Shown here one piece after another: positions 28,523 through 40,748 of a stretch of DNA of 64,000 nucleotides. Numbering within the stretch: the first letter of the stretch is position 1; each line of letters begins with the position of its first letter. The notes beneath the pieces are model-generated. The model saw only the letters and a list, made by a program, of their open reading frames with translations, did no database searches and was not told the DNA's origin. The position numbers and the translations under genes were made by a program. The stretch is from Pseudomonas yamanorum (GTDB lineage Bacteria > Pseudomonadota > Gammaproteobacteria > Pseudomonadales > Pseudomonadaceae): contig NZ_JACARE010000017.1 in assembly GCF_013386765.1 (NCBI RefSeq), positions 235,550 to 299,549 on the forward strand, given 5' to 3'.

Positions 28523-31500
28523 ATGGAGCGTCTGATACGCTTTTTTGCCGCATTGACCCGCTGGGGCCTCGGCCTGTGCGCCTTGCTGCTGGTATTGGCG
28601 GCGGTGTACGTGAGCCTTGGCCGTGAATTGACGCCGCTGGTAGCGGAATACCGTGGCGAAATCGAAGCCAAGGCCCGCACCGCGCTGGATATGCCCCTGA
28701 ACATCGGCAGCCTGGAAGGGCGCTGGAGCGGTTTCGCCCCGGTGTTGATGGCTCACGACGTGATGGTCGGCGAGGGCAACAACGCCCTGCGCCTGGACCA
28801 GGTGCAAGTGGTGCCGGATCTCTGGGCCAGCCTGCTGGCGCGGGAAGTGCGGATTGCTCATCTGGAAGTCAGTGGCCTGCAAGTCAGCGTGAAGGAAGAC
28901 AAGGACGGCCACTGGGCGCTGCAAGGCCTGCCGGTGCAGGACGACCAGCCGCTGGACCCTGAACAGCTGCTGACGCGTATGCAAATGGTCGAGCAAGTCT
29001 CATTGCTCGACAGCCAGGTGACGCTGCAGCCGTTCGACCAGGCGCCGCTGACCTTGACCTATGTCGGCGTGAGCCTGCAGACCGGCGCCAACCGCCAGCG
29101 CCTGGACGCACGCTTGACCCTGCCCGACGGCCAGCCGTTGGCGCTGAACCTGCGTACCCGGATCCGCGCCAGCCAGTGGAAAGACGGTGAAGCCGAGGCT
29201 TACCTGAGCCTGCCGCAGAGTGACTGGGCAAAATGGATCCCGGCGAAACTGACTCAACAGTGGAAACTCACCGAGCTGAAGGCCGGCGGCGAATTCTGGC
29301 TGAGCTGGGCCAAGGGCACCGTGCAAAGCGCCGCCGTGCGCCTCAATGCCCCGCAACTCAAGGGCAGCTATGCCGACCGCAAGCCGACCCATATCGAGAA
29401 CCTGGCCCTCACCGCGTACCTGCAACGCAGTGACAGTGGCCTCAAGGTACTGTTTGATTCGTTGGCGATGAACCTCGGCGACACCCGCTGGGAATCGCGC
29501 CTGCAACTGCAACAGACGCTGGCCACGGACAAGGCCCTGGAAGTCTGGAACCTGCAGGCCGATCGCCTCGACCTGACCCCGATCACCCCGTTGCTGCATG
29601 CCTTGGCACCGTTGCCGGAAGCCCTGGCCACCACCCTGGATCACCTCAAGGCCACGGGTACGCTGCGCAACGTGTTGCTGGATTACCGTCCTGAAGACAC
29701 CACTGACCAGCGCGTGAGCTTCGCGGCCAACCTCGATCGCATCGGCTTTGACGCCTACTTCGGCGCGCCGGCGGCCCGCAATGTCAGCGGCAGCATCAGC
29801 GGCGACCTGGGCAAGGGCGAGTTGCGCATGGACAGCAAGGACTTCTCCTTGCACCTGTTCCCGATTTTTGCCAAGCCCTGGCAGTACATCCAGGCCAACG
29901 CTCGCCTGACGTGGAAGCTGGATAAAGAAGGCTTCACCCTGATTGCGCCGTACATCAAGGTGCTGGGGGAGGAGGGCAAAGTGGCGGCGGACTTCCTGAT
30001 TCGCCTGCATTTCGACCATAGCCAGGAAGACTACATGGACCTACGGGTCGGTATGGTCGACGGCGATGGCCGCTTCACCCCCAAATACCTGCCTGCCGTC
30101 TTGAGCCCCGCACTCGATGAGTGGCTGCGCACCGCGATCCTCAAGGGCGCGGTGGATGAGGGCTTCTTCCAGTACCAGGGCTCGCTGAACCACGATGCGC
30201 TGCCCGCTTCGCGCAATATCAGCCTGTTCTTCAAGGTGCACGATGCCGAACTGGCGTTCCAGCCGGGCTGGCCCCACGTCAGTAAGGTCAAGGGCGAAGT
30301 GTTTGTCGAGGAGAGCGGCGTGCGCATCCTGGCCAGCAAGGGCCAGTTGCTCGACACCAAGGTCAACGACATCTACGTCAACATTCCCCATGCCCCGGAA
30401 GGCAAAGACAGCCACCTGCTGCTCACCGGCAATTTTGCCGGCGGCCTGGGCGATGGCCTCAAGATCCTTCAGGAAGCGCCGATTGGCACCGCCTCGACCT
30501 TCGCTGGCTGGAAAGGCGAGGGCGACCTGCAAGGCAAGCTCGACCTGGATATTCCACTGGCCAAGGGTGCAGATCCCAAGATTGTGGTGGATTTCAAGAC
30601 CGACAAGGCGCGCCTGCAACTCGCCGAGCCGACACTGGATCTGAGCCAGCTCAAGGGTGATTTCCGTTTCGACAGCGCCAAGGGCCTGAGTGGCCAGAAC
30701 ATCAGCGCCCAGGCCTTCGACCGGCCGATCACCGCGCAGATTTTTGCCGATGGCCGGCAGGGCAATCTCAATACCCGCGTGACCGCCAAGGGGCAAGTGA
30801 CCGTCAAGCGGCTGACTGACTGGCTGAAAGTCAGCCAGCCGTTGCCGGTGTCCGGTGATATTCCGTACCAATTGCAGCTCAACCTCGACGGCGCCGACAG
30901 CCAGTTGATGGTCAGCTCCAACCTCAAGGGCGTGGCCGTGGACCTGCCGGCACCGTTCGGAATGCCGGCGAGCCAGGGCCGTGACAGCGTGTTCCGCATG
31001 ACGTTGCAGGGTAAGGAGCGCCGCTACTGGTTTGATTATGGCGAGTTGGGCAGCTTCACCTTCGCCGCCCCGGCGGACAATTTTGCCGATGGCCGTGGTG
31101 AGCTGTTCCTGGGGGAAGGCGATGCCGTGTTGCCAGCCGGCAAGGGCTTGCGTATTCGCGGTGTGTTGTCGGAGCTGGATATCGACCCCTGGAAAAAACT
31201 GGTAGACCGCTACGCCGGCAACGACCCGGGTGGCAGTGCCAAGCAACTGTTGAGCGGCGCCGACTTCAAGGTCGGCAAGCTGACCGGCTTCGGCACCCAG
31301 TTTGACCAGGTCAACCTGCAACTGGATCGCAAGCCCGCTGCCTGGGGTTTGCAGTTCGACAGCCAGCAGGCCAAAGGCACCGTGGGGCTGCCGGATGCCA
31401 AGGGCGCGCCGATTGCGGTCAACTTGCAGTACGTGAAATTGCCTGCGGTGGATCCGACGGTGCAGGCGGATGAAAATGCGCCGGACCCGCTGGCTGATGT

Positions 31501-32338
31501 CGATCCCAAGGATATTCCGGCACTGGATATCTCGATTGCCCAGTTGTTCCAGGGCCCGGATCTGGTAGGTGCCTGGTCGTTGAAAGTCCGGCCGACCACC
31601 AAGGGCATGGCGTTCAACAGCCTCAACCTGGGGCTCAAAGGTATGCTGCTGCAGGGCGCCGGCGGTTGGGAAGGCGCTCCCGGGGCCAGCAGCAGTTGGT
31701 ACAAGGGCCGCCTGGATGGCAAGAATATTGGCGACGTGCTCAAGGGCTGGGGGTTTGCGCCGAGCGTGACCAGCGAAGACTTTCATGTTGACGTGGACGG
31801 GCGCTGGCCGGGTTCGCCGGCCTGGGTCGGCCCCAAGCGTTTCTCCGGCAGCCTGGATGCAAGCTTTCGCAAAGGCCAATTCGTCGAAGTGGAAGGCGGT
31901 GCCCAGGCCCTGCGGGTGTTTGGCTTGCTGAACTTCAACTCCATCGGTCGCCGTCTGCGCCTGGACTTCTCGGACTTGCTCGGCAAAGGCTTGAGCTATG
32001 ACCGGGTCAAGGGCTTGCTGGCCGCCAGCAACGGCGTGTTTGTAACCCGCGAGCCGATCACCATGACGGGGCCGTCGAGCAACCTGGAGATCAACGGCAC
32101 CCTGGACCTGGTGGCTGATCGTGTGGACGCCAAGTTGCTGGTGACGCTACCGGTCACCAATAACCTGCCGATTGCGGCGCTGATCGTCGGCGCGCCGGCC
32201 ATTGGCGGTGCATTGTTCCTGATCGACAAGCTGATTGGCGACCGCGTTTCGCGTTTCGCCAGCGTGCAGTACAAGGTCGAAGGCCCGTGGAAGGACCCGA
32301 AAATCACCTTCGACAAGCCATTTGAAAAGCCAAACTGA
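28523..32338 (+). CDS. yhdP: YhdP family envelope lipid-transport protein
   Basis: 1271 residues, the family's usual size. One N-terminal membrane helix (LIRFFAALTRWGLGLCALLLVLAAVYV) is followed by a very long beta-rich periplasmic region and an AsmA-like C-terminus (GSLDASFRKGQFVEVEGGAQALRVFGLLNF). YhdP belongs to the bridge-like proteins that carry phospholipid between the membranes, and it also shapes enterobacterial antigen use in enterics. It lies between rng and the nitrilase-like gene in the same direction. Confidence 0.93.
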   Translation: MERLIRFFAALTRWGLGLCALLLVLAAVYVSLGRELTPLVAEYRGEIEAKARTALDMPLNIGSLEGRWSGFAPVLMAHDVMVGEGNNALRLDQVQVVPDLWASLLAREVRIAHLEVSGLQVSVKEDKDGHWALQGLPVQDDQPLDPEQLLTRMQMVEQVSLLDSQVTLQPFDQAPLTLTYVGVSLQTGANRQRLDARLTLPDGQPLALNLRTRIRASQWKDGEAEAYLSLPQSDWAKWIPAKLTQQWKLTELKAGGEFWLSWAKGTVQSAAVRLNAPQLKGSYADRKPTHIENLALTAYLQRSDSGLKVLFDSLAMNLGDTRWESRLQLQQTLATDKALEVWNLQADRLDLTPITPLLHALAPLPEALATTLDHLKATGTLRNVLLDYRPEDTTDQRVSFAANLDRIGFDAYFGAPAARNVSGSISGDLGKGELRMDSKDFSLHLFPIFAKPWQYIQANARLTWKLDKEGFTLIAPYIKVLGEEGKVAADFLIRLHFDHSQEDYMDLRVGMVDGDGRFTPKYLPAVLSPALDEWLRTAILKGAVDEGFFQYQGSLNHDALPASRNISLFFKVHDAELAFQPGWPHVSKVKGEVFVEESGVRILASKGQLLDTKVNDIYVNIPHAPEGKDSHLLLTGNFAGGLGDGLKILQEAPIGTASTFAGWKGEGDLQGKLDLDIPLAKGADPKIVVDFKTDKARLQLAEPTLDLSQLKGDFRFDSAKGLSGQNISAQAFDRPITAQIFADGRQGNLNTRVTAKGQVTVKRLTDWLKVSQPLPVSGDIPYQLQLNLDGADSQLMVSSNLKGVAVDLPAPFGMPASQGRDSVFRMTLQGKERRYWFDYGELGSFTFAAPADNFADGRGELFLGEGDAVLPAGKGLRIRGVLSELDIDPWKKLVDRYAGNDPGGSAKQLLSGADFKVGKLTGFGTQFDQVNLQLDRKPAAWGLQFDSQQAKGTVGLPDAKGAPIAVNLQYVKLPAVDPTVQADENAPDPLADVDPKDIPALDISIAQLFQGPDLVGAWSLKVRPTTKGMAFNSLNLGLKGMLLQGAGGWEGAPGASSSWYKGRLDGKNIGDVLKGWGFAPSVTSEDFHVDVDGRWPGSPAWVGPKRFSGSLDASFRKGQFVEVEGGAQALRVFGLLNFNSIGRRLRLDFSDLLGKGLSYDRVKGLLAASNGVFVTREPITMTGPSSNLEINGTLDLVADRVDAKLLVTLPVTNNLPIAALIVGAPAIGGALFLIDKLIGDRVSRFASVQYKVEGPWKDPKITFDKPFEKPN

Positions 32339-32386
32339 GTACCTGTGGAGTAGCATGGCCTCATGCTTTTTATGGAGTGTGGGCCC

Positions 32387-33235
32387 ATGTCCTTCGCGGT
32401 AATTCAAATGGTCAGCCAAAGCGACGTGCTGGCCAACCTGGCCCAGGCCCGGCGCCTGCTGGAGCAAGCGGCGGCGGGCGGTGCAAAGCTTGCGGTCCTC
32501 CCGGAAAACTTCGCCGCCATGGGCCGTCGCGATGTGGCCGATATCGGTCGCGCCGAGGCCTTGGGCGAAGGTCCTGTCCTGCCATGGTTGAAACAGACCG
32601 CCCGCGACCTCACCTTATGGATAGTGGCCGGCACTTTGCCGCTGCCTCCCAAGGACCAACCGAACGCCAAGTCCAACGCCTGCTCGTTGTTGATCGACGA
32701 TCAGGGCGAAATCGTCGCCCGTTACGACAAGCTGCACCTGTTCGATGTCGACGTGGCCGATGCCCGGGGCCGTTATCGCGAATCCGATGACTATGCTCAT
32801 GGTAGCCAGGTGGTGGTGGCGGATACGCCGGTGGGCCGCCTGGGGCTGACGGTGTGCTACGACCTGCGCTTCCCGGAGCTGTACAGCGAATTGCGCGCTG
32901 CGGGAGCCGAATTGATCACCGCGCCTTCCGCCTTTACGGCGGTGACGGGCGCCGCGCACTGGGACGTGCTGATTCGCGCGCGGGCCATCGAAACCCAGTG
33001 CTACCTGCTGGCGGCTGCCCAGGGCGGCGTGCACCCGGGGCCACGGGAAACCTTCGGGCATGCAGCGATTATCGACCCATGGGGGCGAGTGCTGGCACAC
33101 CAGGACCAAGGCGAGGCGGTGTTACTGGCCGAACGCGATAGCAGTGAACAGGCGTCGATACGGACGCGCATGCCGGTGGCAGGCCATCGGCGCTTTTTCT
33201 CGCAGGGCGCGCAGCGACCTGCTTCAGAACGATGA
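32387..33235 (+). CDS. Carbon-nitrogen hydrolase (Nit1-like, probable deaminated glutathione amidase)
   Basis: 282 residues; start [18 protein letters not shown], chosen because GGAG lies 9 bases upstream. The nitrilase triad is visible: Glu in [10 protein letters not shown], Lys in [12 protein letters not shown], Cys in [13 protein letters not shown]. The DVDV after the Lys and the size match the Nit/YbeM group that repairs deaminated glutathione; a broader omega-amidase role cannot be excluded. Confidence 0.87.
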   Translation: MSFAVIQMVSQSDVLANLAQARRLLEQAAAGGAKLAVLPENFAAMGRRDVADIGRAEALGEGPVLPWLKQTARDLTLWIVAGTLPLPPKDQPNAKSNACSLLIDDQGEIVARYDKLHLFDVDVADARGRYRESDDYAHGSQVVVADTPVGRLGLTVCYDLRFPELYSELRAAGAELITAPSAFTAVTGAAHWDVLIRARAIETQCYLLAAAQGGVHPGPRETFGHAAIIDPWGRVLAHQDQGEAVLLAERDSSEQASIRTRMPVAGHRRFFSQGAQRPASER

Positions 33236-33251
33236 ATTTAAGGCCAAACCT

Positions 33252-34694
33252 ATGAGCGAGTTGTTGTCCTCAGTCAGTGAACACCTCCTGGCGCCCGGTG
33301 GCGTGACCATCGAAAGCTTGCAAACAGTCCTCGGCGATCTGGCCGGGCCAGGCATCGACGCTGCCGACCTGTATTTCCAGGGGCAGATTTCCGAGTCCTG
33401 GGCCCTGGAAGATGGGATCGTCAAGGAAGGCAGCTTCAACCTCGACCAGGGCGTGGGCGTGCGTGCCCAGTCCGGTGAAAAAACCGGCTTTGCCTACAGC
33501 AACGCCATCACCCTGGAAGCCTTGGGCCTGGCGGCTCGCGCTGCCCGTTCGATCTCCCGCGCCGGTCAAAACGGTACGGTGCAGGCGTTCAGCACCCAGG
33601 ATGTCGCCCAACTCTATGCACCGGATAACCCGCTGGAAGTGATCAGCCGTGCCGAAAAGGTCGAGCTGCTCAAGCGTGTGGATGCGGCGACCCGAGCCCT
33701 GGACCCACGTATCCAGCAAGTCACCGTGAGCATGGCCGGTGTGTGGGAGCGCATCCTCGTGGCCTCCACCGATGGCGGCCTGGCGGCAGATGTACGCCCA
33801 CTGGTGCGCTTCAATGTCAGCGTGATCGTCGAACAGAACGGCCGCCGCGAGCGCGGTGGCCATGGCGGCGGCGGGCGTACCGACTACCGTTATTTCCTCA
33901 CCGAAGACCGCGCCATGGGTTATGCCCGTGAAGCGCTGCGCCAGGCGCTGGTCAATCTGGAAGCGATTCCGGCACCGGCCGGCACGTTGCCGGTGGTGCT
34001 GGGTTCCGGCTGGTCCGGCGTGCTGCTGCATGAAGCGGTGGGCCACGGCCTGGAAGGCGACTTCAACCGCAAGGGCAGTTCCGCCTACAGCGGGCGCATG
34101 GGCGAGATGGTCGCGTCCAAGCTTTGCACCATTGTCGATGACGGCACCCTGGCCGGGCGTCGCGGTTCGTTGAGCGTCGATGACGAAGGCACGCCGACCG
34201 AGTGCACCACGCTGATCGAGAACGGTGTGCTCAAGGGCTACATGCAAGACAAGCTCAACGCCCGCCTGATGGGCGTGGCCCGTACCGGTAACGGCCGTCG
34301 CGAGTCCTACGCGCACCTGCCGATGCCACGCATGACCAACACCTACATGCTCGGCGGCGAAAGCGATCCGGCCGAAATCATCGCCTCGGTGAAACGCGGG
34401 ATCTACTGCGCCAACCTCGGTGGCGGGCAGGTGGACATCACCAGCGGTAAGTTCGTGTTCTCCACCAGCGAGGCGTACTTGATTGAAGACGGCAAGATCA
34501 CCGCGCCGGTCAAGGGTGCAACGTTGATTGGCAACGGCCCGGAAGCCATGAGCAAGGTGTCGATGGTCGGTAACGACCTGTCGCTGGACAGCGGTGTGGG
34601 GACGTGCGGGAAAGATGGTCAGTCGGTGCCGGTGGGTGTCGGCCAGCCAACCTTGAAAATTGATGCGATCACCGTGGGTGGCACGGGGTCGTAA
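33252..34694 (+). CDS. tldD: Metalloprotease TldD
   Basis: 480 residues; start [17 protein letters not shown]. The zinc motif [11 protein letters not shown] is in [17 protein letters not shown], with a GGGQVD region toward the end. TldD and TldE/PmbA form a heterodimeric protease that degrades unfolded peptides and can mature ribosomal natural products. The partner pmbA lies 675 bases downstream, separated by the minus-strand darP. Confidence 0.96.
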   Translation: MSELLSSVSEHLLAPGGVTIESLQTVLGDLAGPGIDAADLYFQGQISESWALEDGIVKEGSFNLDQGVGVRAQSGEKTGFAYSNAITLEALGLAARAARSISRAGQNGTVQAFSTQDVAQLYAPDNPLEVISRAEKVELLKRVDAATRALDPRIQQVTVSMAGVWERILVASTDGGLAADVRPLVRFNVSVIVEQNGRRERGGHGGGGRTDYRYFLTEDRAMGYAREALRQALVNLEAIPAPAGTLPVVLGSGWSGVLLHEAVGHGLEGDFNRKGSSAYSGRMGEMVASKLCTIVDDGTLAGRRGSLSVDDEGTPTECTTLIENGVLKGYMQDKLNARLMGVARTGNGRRESYAHLPMPRMTNTYMLGGESDPAEIIASVKRGIYCANLGGGQVDITSGKFVFSTSEAYLIEDGKITAPVKGATLIGNGPEAMSKVSMVGNDLSLDSGVGTCGKDGQSVPVGVGQPTLKIDAITVGGTGS

Positions 34695-34739
34695 GAACGG
34701 GAGCTTCGGGTGGCGAAGGCCGCCACCCGGGGAAGAGGG

Positions 34740-35261
34740 TCAGCGCAGGCCGCGTTGACTATCGTCCAGCTCACGGATGTATTTGAAGATTTTTCGGCTG
34801 GAAGCCGGTGGCTTGCTTTGCGCCAGTTCGTGCTGGGCCTGACGGATCAGGGAGCGCAATTGTTGGCGATCGGCATCCGGGTACTCGATGACGAACTTCT
34901 CCAGTACCGCGTCATCGCCGGCGATCAAGCGATCACGCCAGCGTTCCAGGTTATGGAAACGCTCGTTGTACTGGCGAGTGGAGGCATCGAGTTGATCGAG
35001 CAACGTCAGAATGGCGTCCGTGTCCTGGTCGCGCATCAGTTTGCCGATGAACATGAGGTGCCGTTTACGCGCGATATTCGCGGTGTGCTTGGGCGCATCG
35101 TTCAGAGCCCGGCGCAGGGCGTCGGTCAATGGCAGTTTTGCACACAAGTCAGGCTTGAGTGTTGTAAGGCGCTCGCCGAGGTCAACCAGAGCATGCAGCT
35201 CGCGTTTGACCTGAGATTTGCTTTTCTCCCCATCGAGGGAGTCGTCGTAAGAATCAACCAT
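34740..35261 (-). CDS. darP: Ribosome-associated protein DarP (YjgA)
   Basis: 173 residues; start [22 protein letters not shown]. The all-helical, charged sequence ([34 protein letters not shown]) is typical of YjgA, a late 50S assembly factor. It sits antisense-oriented between tldD and pmbA, a layout conserved in pseudomonads as I recall. A TTG five codons upstream is a weaker alternative start. Confidence 0.92.
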   Translation of the reverse strand: MVDSYDDSLDGEKSKSQVKRELHALVDLGERLTTLKPDLCAKLPLTDALRRALNDAPKHTANIARKRHLMFIGKLMRDQDTDAILTLLDQLDASTRQYNERFHNLERWRDRLIAGDDAVLEKFVIEYPDADRQQLRSLIRQAQHELAQSKPPASSRKIFKYIRELDDSQRGLR

Positions 35262-35369
35262 GGTGGCAGTCCGCAAAGAAACGCCGCCATGATAACCAGT
35301 CGGGGGCCGCTTGTCCGGCCTGGTCGCTAGAAGGCCTTAACCGAAAGCAGAATTTGAGTGGAGAAAACC

Positions 35370-36716
35370 ATGAGTGCAGCCCAAAGCGTCGGTCCGCAAG
35401 CGTTACCGGCACTGCAGGAACAAGTCGAGCAGATCATTGCCGAGGCCAAGCGCCAGGGGGCCAGTGCCTGTGAAGTGGCGGTGTCCCTGGAGCAGGGCTT
35501 GTCGACATCGGTCCGCCAGCGGGAAGTGGAAACGGTCGAATTCAACCGCGACCAGGGGTTTGGCATCACCTTGTACGTAGGCCAGCGCAAAGGCTCGGCC
35601 AGCACCTCCGCCAGTGGCCCGGAAGCGATTCGCGAAACCGTCGCCGCCGCGCTGGCGATCGCCAAGCACACTTCCGAAGATGAAAGCTCGGGTTTGGCCG
35701 ATGCGGCCTTGATGGCACGCGACCTGAAGGATTTTGACCTGTTTCATGCCTGGGACATCACCCCGGAGCAGGCCATTGAGCAGGCACTGACCTGTGAAGC
35801 GGCGGCATTTGACGCCGACAGCCGGATCAAGAACGCCGATGGTACGACCTTGAGCACCCACCAGGGCTGCCGCGTGTATGGCAACAGCCACGGCTTTATC
35901 GGCGGTTATGCCTCGACGCGTCACAGCCTGAGCTGCGTGATGATTGCCGAAGCCAACGGCCAGATGCAGCGTGATTACTGGTACGACGTGAACCGCCAGG
36001 GCGAATTGCTGATGGACCCGGTACTCATCGGCCAGCGTGCCGCGCAACGTGCCGCCAGCCGCCTGGGTGCGCGCCCGGTGCCGACGTGCGAAGTGCCGGT
36101 GCTGTTTTCGGCGGAGCTGGCCGGTGGTCTGTTCGGCAGTTTCCTCGGGGCGATTTCCGGCGGCAATTTGTATCGCAAGTCGTCGTTCCTGGAAGGGGCG
36201 ATCGGCCAGAAGCTGTTCCCGGAATGGCTGACCATCGATGAACGCCCGCACCTGATGCGCGCCATGGGCAGCTCGTCGTTCGACGGTGATGGCCTGGCGA
36301 CCTATGCCAAACCATTCGTCGAGAACGGTGAGTTGGTGTCCTACGTGCTGGGCACCTACGCCGGTCGCAAGCTCGGCCTGCCAAGCACCGCCAACTCCGG
36401 TGGCGTGCACAACCTGTTCATCACCCATGGCGATGAAGACCAGGCGGCGCTGTTGCGGCGTATGGGGCGCGGCTTGTTGGTCACCGAGTTGATGGGCCAC
36501 GGCCTGAACATGGTCACGGGCGACTACTCCCGTGGCGCGGCGGGTTTCTGGGTCGAAAACGGCGAGATTCAGTTCGCCGTGCAGGAAGTGACCATCGCCG
36601 GCAATATGCGTGACATGTTCAAGCAGATCGTCGCGGTGGGTAATGACCTGGAACTGCGCAGCAACATCCGCACCGGTTCGGTGTTGATCGAGAAGATGAC
36701 CGTCGCCGGCAGCTGA
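35370..36716 (+). CDS. pmbA: Metalloprotease accessory subunit PmbA (TldE)
   Basis: 448 residues; ATG 35370 has GGAG 6 bases upstream, better than the GTG four codons earlier. The TldD/PmbA fold is clear (REVETVEFNRDQGFGITLYVG; GGVHNLFITHGDED; LLVTELMGHGLNMVTGDYSRGAAGFWVENG), but the HExxH zinc motif of TldD is absent, as expected for the non-catalytic subunit. A terminator follows. Confidence 0.96.
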   Translation: MSAAQSVGPQALPALQEQVEQIIAEAKRQGASACEVAVSLEQGLSTSVRQREVETVEFNRDQGFGITLYVGQRKGSASTSASGPEAIRETVAAALAIAKHTSEDESSGLADAALMARDLKDFDLFHAWDITPEQAIEQALTCEAAAFDADSRIKNADGTTLSTHQGCRVYGNSHGFIGGYASTRHSLSCVMIAEANGQMQRDYWYDVNRQGELLMDPVLIGQRAAQRAASRLGARPVPTCEVPVLFSAELAGGLFGSFLGAISGGNLYRKSSFLEGAIGQKLFPEWLTIDERPHLMRAMGSSSFDGDGLATYAKPFVENGELVSYVLGTYAGRKLGLPSTANSGGVHNLFITHGDEDQAALLRRMGRGLLVTELMGHGLNMVTGDYSRGAAGFWVENGEIQFAVQEVTIAGNMRDMFKQIVAVGNDLELRSNIRTGSVLIEKMTVAGS

Positions 36717-36739
36717 CCCGCCGACAGACACTTGTAAAC

Positions 36740-36776
36740 AAGGCGCGCCACCCATTGGGTGGCGCGCCTTTTTTTG
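36740..36776 (+). terminator. Rho-independent terminator after pmbA
   Basis: AAGGCGCGCCACCC and GGGTGGCGCGCCTT form a 14-bp stem with a 4-base loop, followed by seven T. It insulates the iron-regulated operon downstream. Confidence 0.92.
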
Positions 36777-36815
36777 TGCCTGGAATTCCGAGTGATTTCC
36801 TCAGGCTCTTGTTTT

Positions 36816-36851
36816 GATTCTCAATATCATTTAATAATAAATATCATTACC
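36816..36851 (+). promoter_or_regulatory. Fur box(es) at the fagA promoter
   Basis: Two overlapping 19-base matches to GATAATGATAATCATTATC: 36833-36851 matches 14 of 19 and 36816-36834 about 11 of 19. They overlap a TTGATT (36814-36819) and AT-rich -10 region, as expected for iron-dependent repression of the fagA-fumC-sodA operon. Confidence 0.75.
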
Positions 36852-36866
36852 GAATGAGCGTGGATC

Positions 36867-37254
36867 ATGAGTTCTGTCCTGCATGAGGATCCCTACCTGG
36901 AAAGCTGGCGTTGGATGAGTCGTCAGATTCGCTGTGGCCTTGATCCCGACGAGCCCCGCCTGATCGAACATTACCTGGCCGAAGGCCGGTACCTGGCCTG
37001 TTGCACGGCAACCCACCCGTGGACCATCGGCGAGACCTCATTCCGCCTGTTGCTCGACACCGCCTCCGACATCGCCTTGCCTTGGCACTGGCGATCCATG
37101 TGCCTGGACCAGGCCTGGCGCCCGTTGCGCGACCTGGAAAAGCTTTCCCACTGTGCCTGCCGCCTCAAGCGCTGGCAGACGTTTGCCTGGCAATTGGCGA
37201 CCTGCGAATTGCTTCCATCGATTTCTCACTCTGACCTGGTGCAAGGATCTTCCG

Positions 37255-37262
<8 letters not shown>
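36867..37262 (+). CDS. fagA: FagA, small protein of the Fur-regulated operon
   Basis: 131 residues, rich in Trp, Cys and His (MSRQIRCGLDPDEPRLIEHYLAEGRYLACC; LPWHWRSMCLDQAW). It matches in position and character the Fur-associated gene A that precedes fumC in Pseudomonas. Its biochemical role is not established. The last 8 bases overlap the fumC start, so the two are translationally linked. The Fur box lies 16 bases before its ATG. Confidence 0.85.
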
Positions 37263-38631
<1,369 letters not shown>

Positions 38632-38658
38632 TCACCGACCCTGCTTTGGAGGCTCACC

Positions 38659-39102
38659 ATGGAGCACTGGAAACGCACGATCGAACGGGCCAATCGCTGC
38701 TTTATGGCGGGCGAGCTGGTAGATGCCCGCGAGGCCTACCTGCAAGCCCTGGCCCTGGCTCAAGTGTTGTTTGAGCGCTGGGCGGATGCCGACGAGGCGG
38801 TGGCGGCTTGCGTCATTTCCCATCACAACCTGGCCGACCTGCACCTGCGCTTGAACCAGCCGGAAGAAAGCGCCGAATACCTCTGCGCCATTCACCAGCG
38901 GCTGTTGCAGACCATGCAGGACACCCGCCTCAACCCGCAACTGCGGGAAGCGGCGCTGCGCCAGAGCAGCAAGACCTACGTCGAACTGTTGAATTTCATC
39001 AGCGATCACGGTGAGTACCCGCGTACCCACCGCCTGCTGGGCAGCAACGTGGCGCCATCGGATGCGTCGACCCGCAACAGCCCTTTTTATGGAGCTCATT
39101 GA
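38659..39102 (+). CDS. TPR-like protein of the fagA-fumC-sodA operon
   Basis: 147 residues, helical, with a tetratricopeptide-like pattern ([48 protein letters not shown]). It has no enzyme motif. It corresponds to the small conserved gene between fumC and sodA in pseudomonads; function unknown. Its stop is one base before the sodA start. Confidence 0.82.
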   Translation: MEHWKRTIERANRCFMAGELVDAREAYLQALALAQVLFERWADADEAVAACVISHHNLADLHLRLNQPEESAEYLCAIHQRLLQTMQDTRLNPQLREAALRQSSKTYVELLNFISDHGEYPRTHRLLGSNVAPSDASTRNSPFYGAH

Positions 39103-39103
39103 T

Positions 39104-39715
39104 ATGTCCTACACCTTGCCGGCCTTGCCTTACGCCTACGATGCCCTTGAACCGCATATCGACGCGCAAACCATGGAGATCCACTACACCAAGCACCACC
39201 AGACCTACATCAATAACCTCAACGCCGCCGTGGAAGGCACCGAGTTTGCCGGTTGGCCGGTGGAAAAGCTGGTCTCCAGCGTGCAGCAACTGCCGGAAAA
39301 ACTCCGGGCGGCGGTGATCAACCAGGGCGGCGGGCACGCCAACCACTCATTGTTCTGGGCCGTCATGTCGCCCAAGGGCGGCGGCAAGCCAGACGGTGCG
39401 CTGGGCAAAGCCATTGACGAGCAGTTGGGCGGTTTCGACGCCTTCAAAGAGGCCTTTACCAAAGCTGCCTTGACCCGTTTCGGCAGTGGCTGGGCCTGGT
39501 TGAGTGTCACCCCGCAAAAGACCCTGGTGGTGGAAAGCAGCGGCAACCAGGACAGCCCGCTGATGAACGGCAATACGCCAATCCTCGGCCTGGACGTCTG
39601 GGAGCACGCTTATTACCTGCTGTACCAGAACCGTCGTCCGGAATACATCAACGCGTTCTACAGCGTCATCAATTGGCCGGAAGTTGCCGGCCGCTACCAG
39701 GCTGCACTGGGCTGA
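39104..39715 (+). CDS. sodA: Superoxide dismutase, manganese type
   Basis: 203 residues; start [20 protein letters not shown]. Metal ligands appear in [25 protein letters not shown] and [13 protein letters not shown]. The Gln in GNQDSPL and the Gly-rich [19 protein letters not shown] favour Mn over Fe. It removes superoxide when iron limitation lowers Fe-SodB. GGAG is 9 bases upstream, inside the previous gene. Confidence 0.95.
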   Translation: MSYTLPALPYAYDALEPHIDAQTMEIHYTKHHQTYINNLNAAVEGTEFAGWPVEKLVSSVQQLPEKLRAAVINQGGGHANHSLFWAVMSPKGGGKPDGALGKAIDEQLGGFDAFKEAFTKAALTRFGSGWAWLSVTPQKTLVVESSGNQDSPLMNGNTPILGLDVWEHAYYLLYQNRRPEYINAFYSVINWPEVAGRYQAALG

Positions 39716-39746
39716 AACTCCTCTATAACAAGATCTAAGGCCGACT

Positions 39747-40640
39747 ATGGGCACTGAAACACTGGCGATCAGCAGCGTGCGAATGTTTCGTTATGCGTTT
39801 GGCTCGCTGCTGCTATTGGCAGGCACTGCATTGCTGGTGGCCCAAGGGCTGGCCTGGCTGGACCTGGAGCCCCGTATCCTGCGTGCCTTGCAGGGTGGTG
39901 CGATTTGCGCACTGGGCACTGCCTTGGGCGCCGTGCCGGTACTGGTGATTCGCCGGATGCCGTTGGCGGTGAGTGACACGCTGCTCGGCTTCGGTGCCGG
40001 GGTGATGCTGGCAGCCACTGCGTTTTCGCTGATCGTGCCGGGTATTGCGGCTGCCGAAAGCCTGGGGCTGACGCCTTGGGCGGCCAGCGGTTTGATCAGT
40101 TTCGGCATCATGCTGGGAGCATTCGGGCTGTATCTGGTGGACCGCAAGGTCTCCGGCGCCAGCCCGGAAATGCTGGTGGGCAGTCTGGAGCATCCGGTAA
40201 TACCGCCGCGCATCTGGCTGTTTGTGTTCGCCATCATTGCGCACAACATTCCTGAAGGCATGGCGGTCGGTGTCTCGGCGGGCGGCGGCATGCCCGATGC
40301 CGACAGCCTGGCCATGGGCATTGCCTTGCAGGACGTGCCGGAGGGCTTGGTAATTGCGTTGGTGCTGGCCGGGGCAGGGATGTCGCGGGTCAAGGCGTTC
40401 CTGATTGGCGCGGCGTCAGGCCTGGTGGAGCCGGTATTTGCCGTGCTGTGTGCCTGGCTGGTGAGCTTGGCGCAGGTGTTGTTGCCGTTGGGGTTGGCGC
40501 TGGCGGCCGGGGCGATGCTGCTGGTGGTGACCCACGAAGTGATTCCCGAGTCGCGGCGCAATGGCCATGACAAGCTTGCCAGCCTGGGGCTGTGTATCGG
40601 GTTTTGTTTGATGATGGTGATGGATACGGCGTTGGGCTAA
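39747..40640 (+). CDS. ZIP family metal transporter
   Basis: 297 residues, about eight membrane helices. The family motif HNIPEGMAVGVSAGGG lies in helix 4 and QDVPEGLVIALVL in helix 5, giving the binuclear metal site. No long His-rich loop. As the last gene of an iron-repressed operon next to Mn-superoxide dismutase, Mn or Zn uptake is the best guess; the ion is not determined by sequence. Confidence 0.87.
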   Translation: MGTETLAISSVRMFRYAFGSLLLLAGTALLVAQGLAWLDLEPRILRALQGGAICALGTALGAVPVLVIRRMPLAVSDTLLGFGAGVMLAATAFSLIVPGIAAAESLGLTPWAASGLISFGIMLGAFGLYLVDRKVSGASPEMLVGSLEHPVIPPRIWLFVFAIIAHNIPEGMAVGVSAGGGMPDADSLAMGIALQDVPEGLVIALVLAGAGMSRVKAFLIGAASGLVEPVFAVLCAWLVSLAQVLLPLGLALAAGAMLLVVTHEVIPESRRNGHDKLASLGLCIGFCLMMVMDTALG

Positions 40641-40658
40641 GAACTCTGTCAAATTCCT

Positions 40659-40741
40659 TGTAGGAGCCGGCTTGCCGGCGATGGCGTTCCTGAGGTCAGT
40701 GCAAGACTTGTGGGCCAATCGCCGGCAAGCCGGCTCCTACA
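40659..40741. repeat. Inverted REP pair (TGTAGGAGCCGGCTTGCCGGCG class)
   Basis: TGTAGGAGCCGGCTTGCCGG faces CCGGCAAGCCGGCTCCTACA with about 32 bases between. The arms differ from the GTGGGAGC class in the first bases and in a self-complementary CCGGCTTGCCGG core. Confidence 0.88.
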
Positions 40742-40748
40742 GAGGGCG

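Noticed and set aside
35261..35369. darP as a break in a tldD-pmbA operon caused by insertion
   Set aside because: The gene is intact and, from memory, the same tldD-darP-pmbA layout is found in other pseudomonads.
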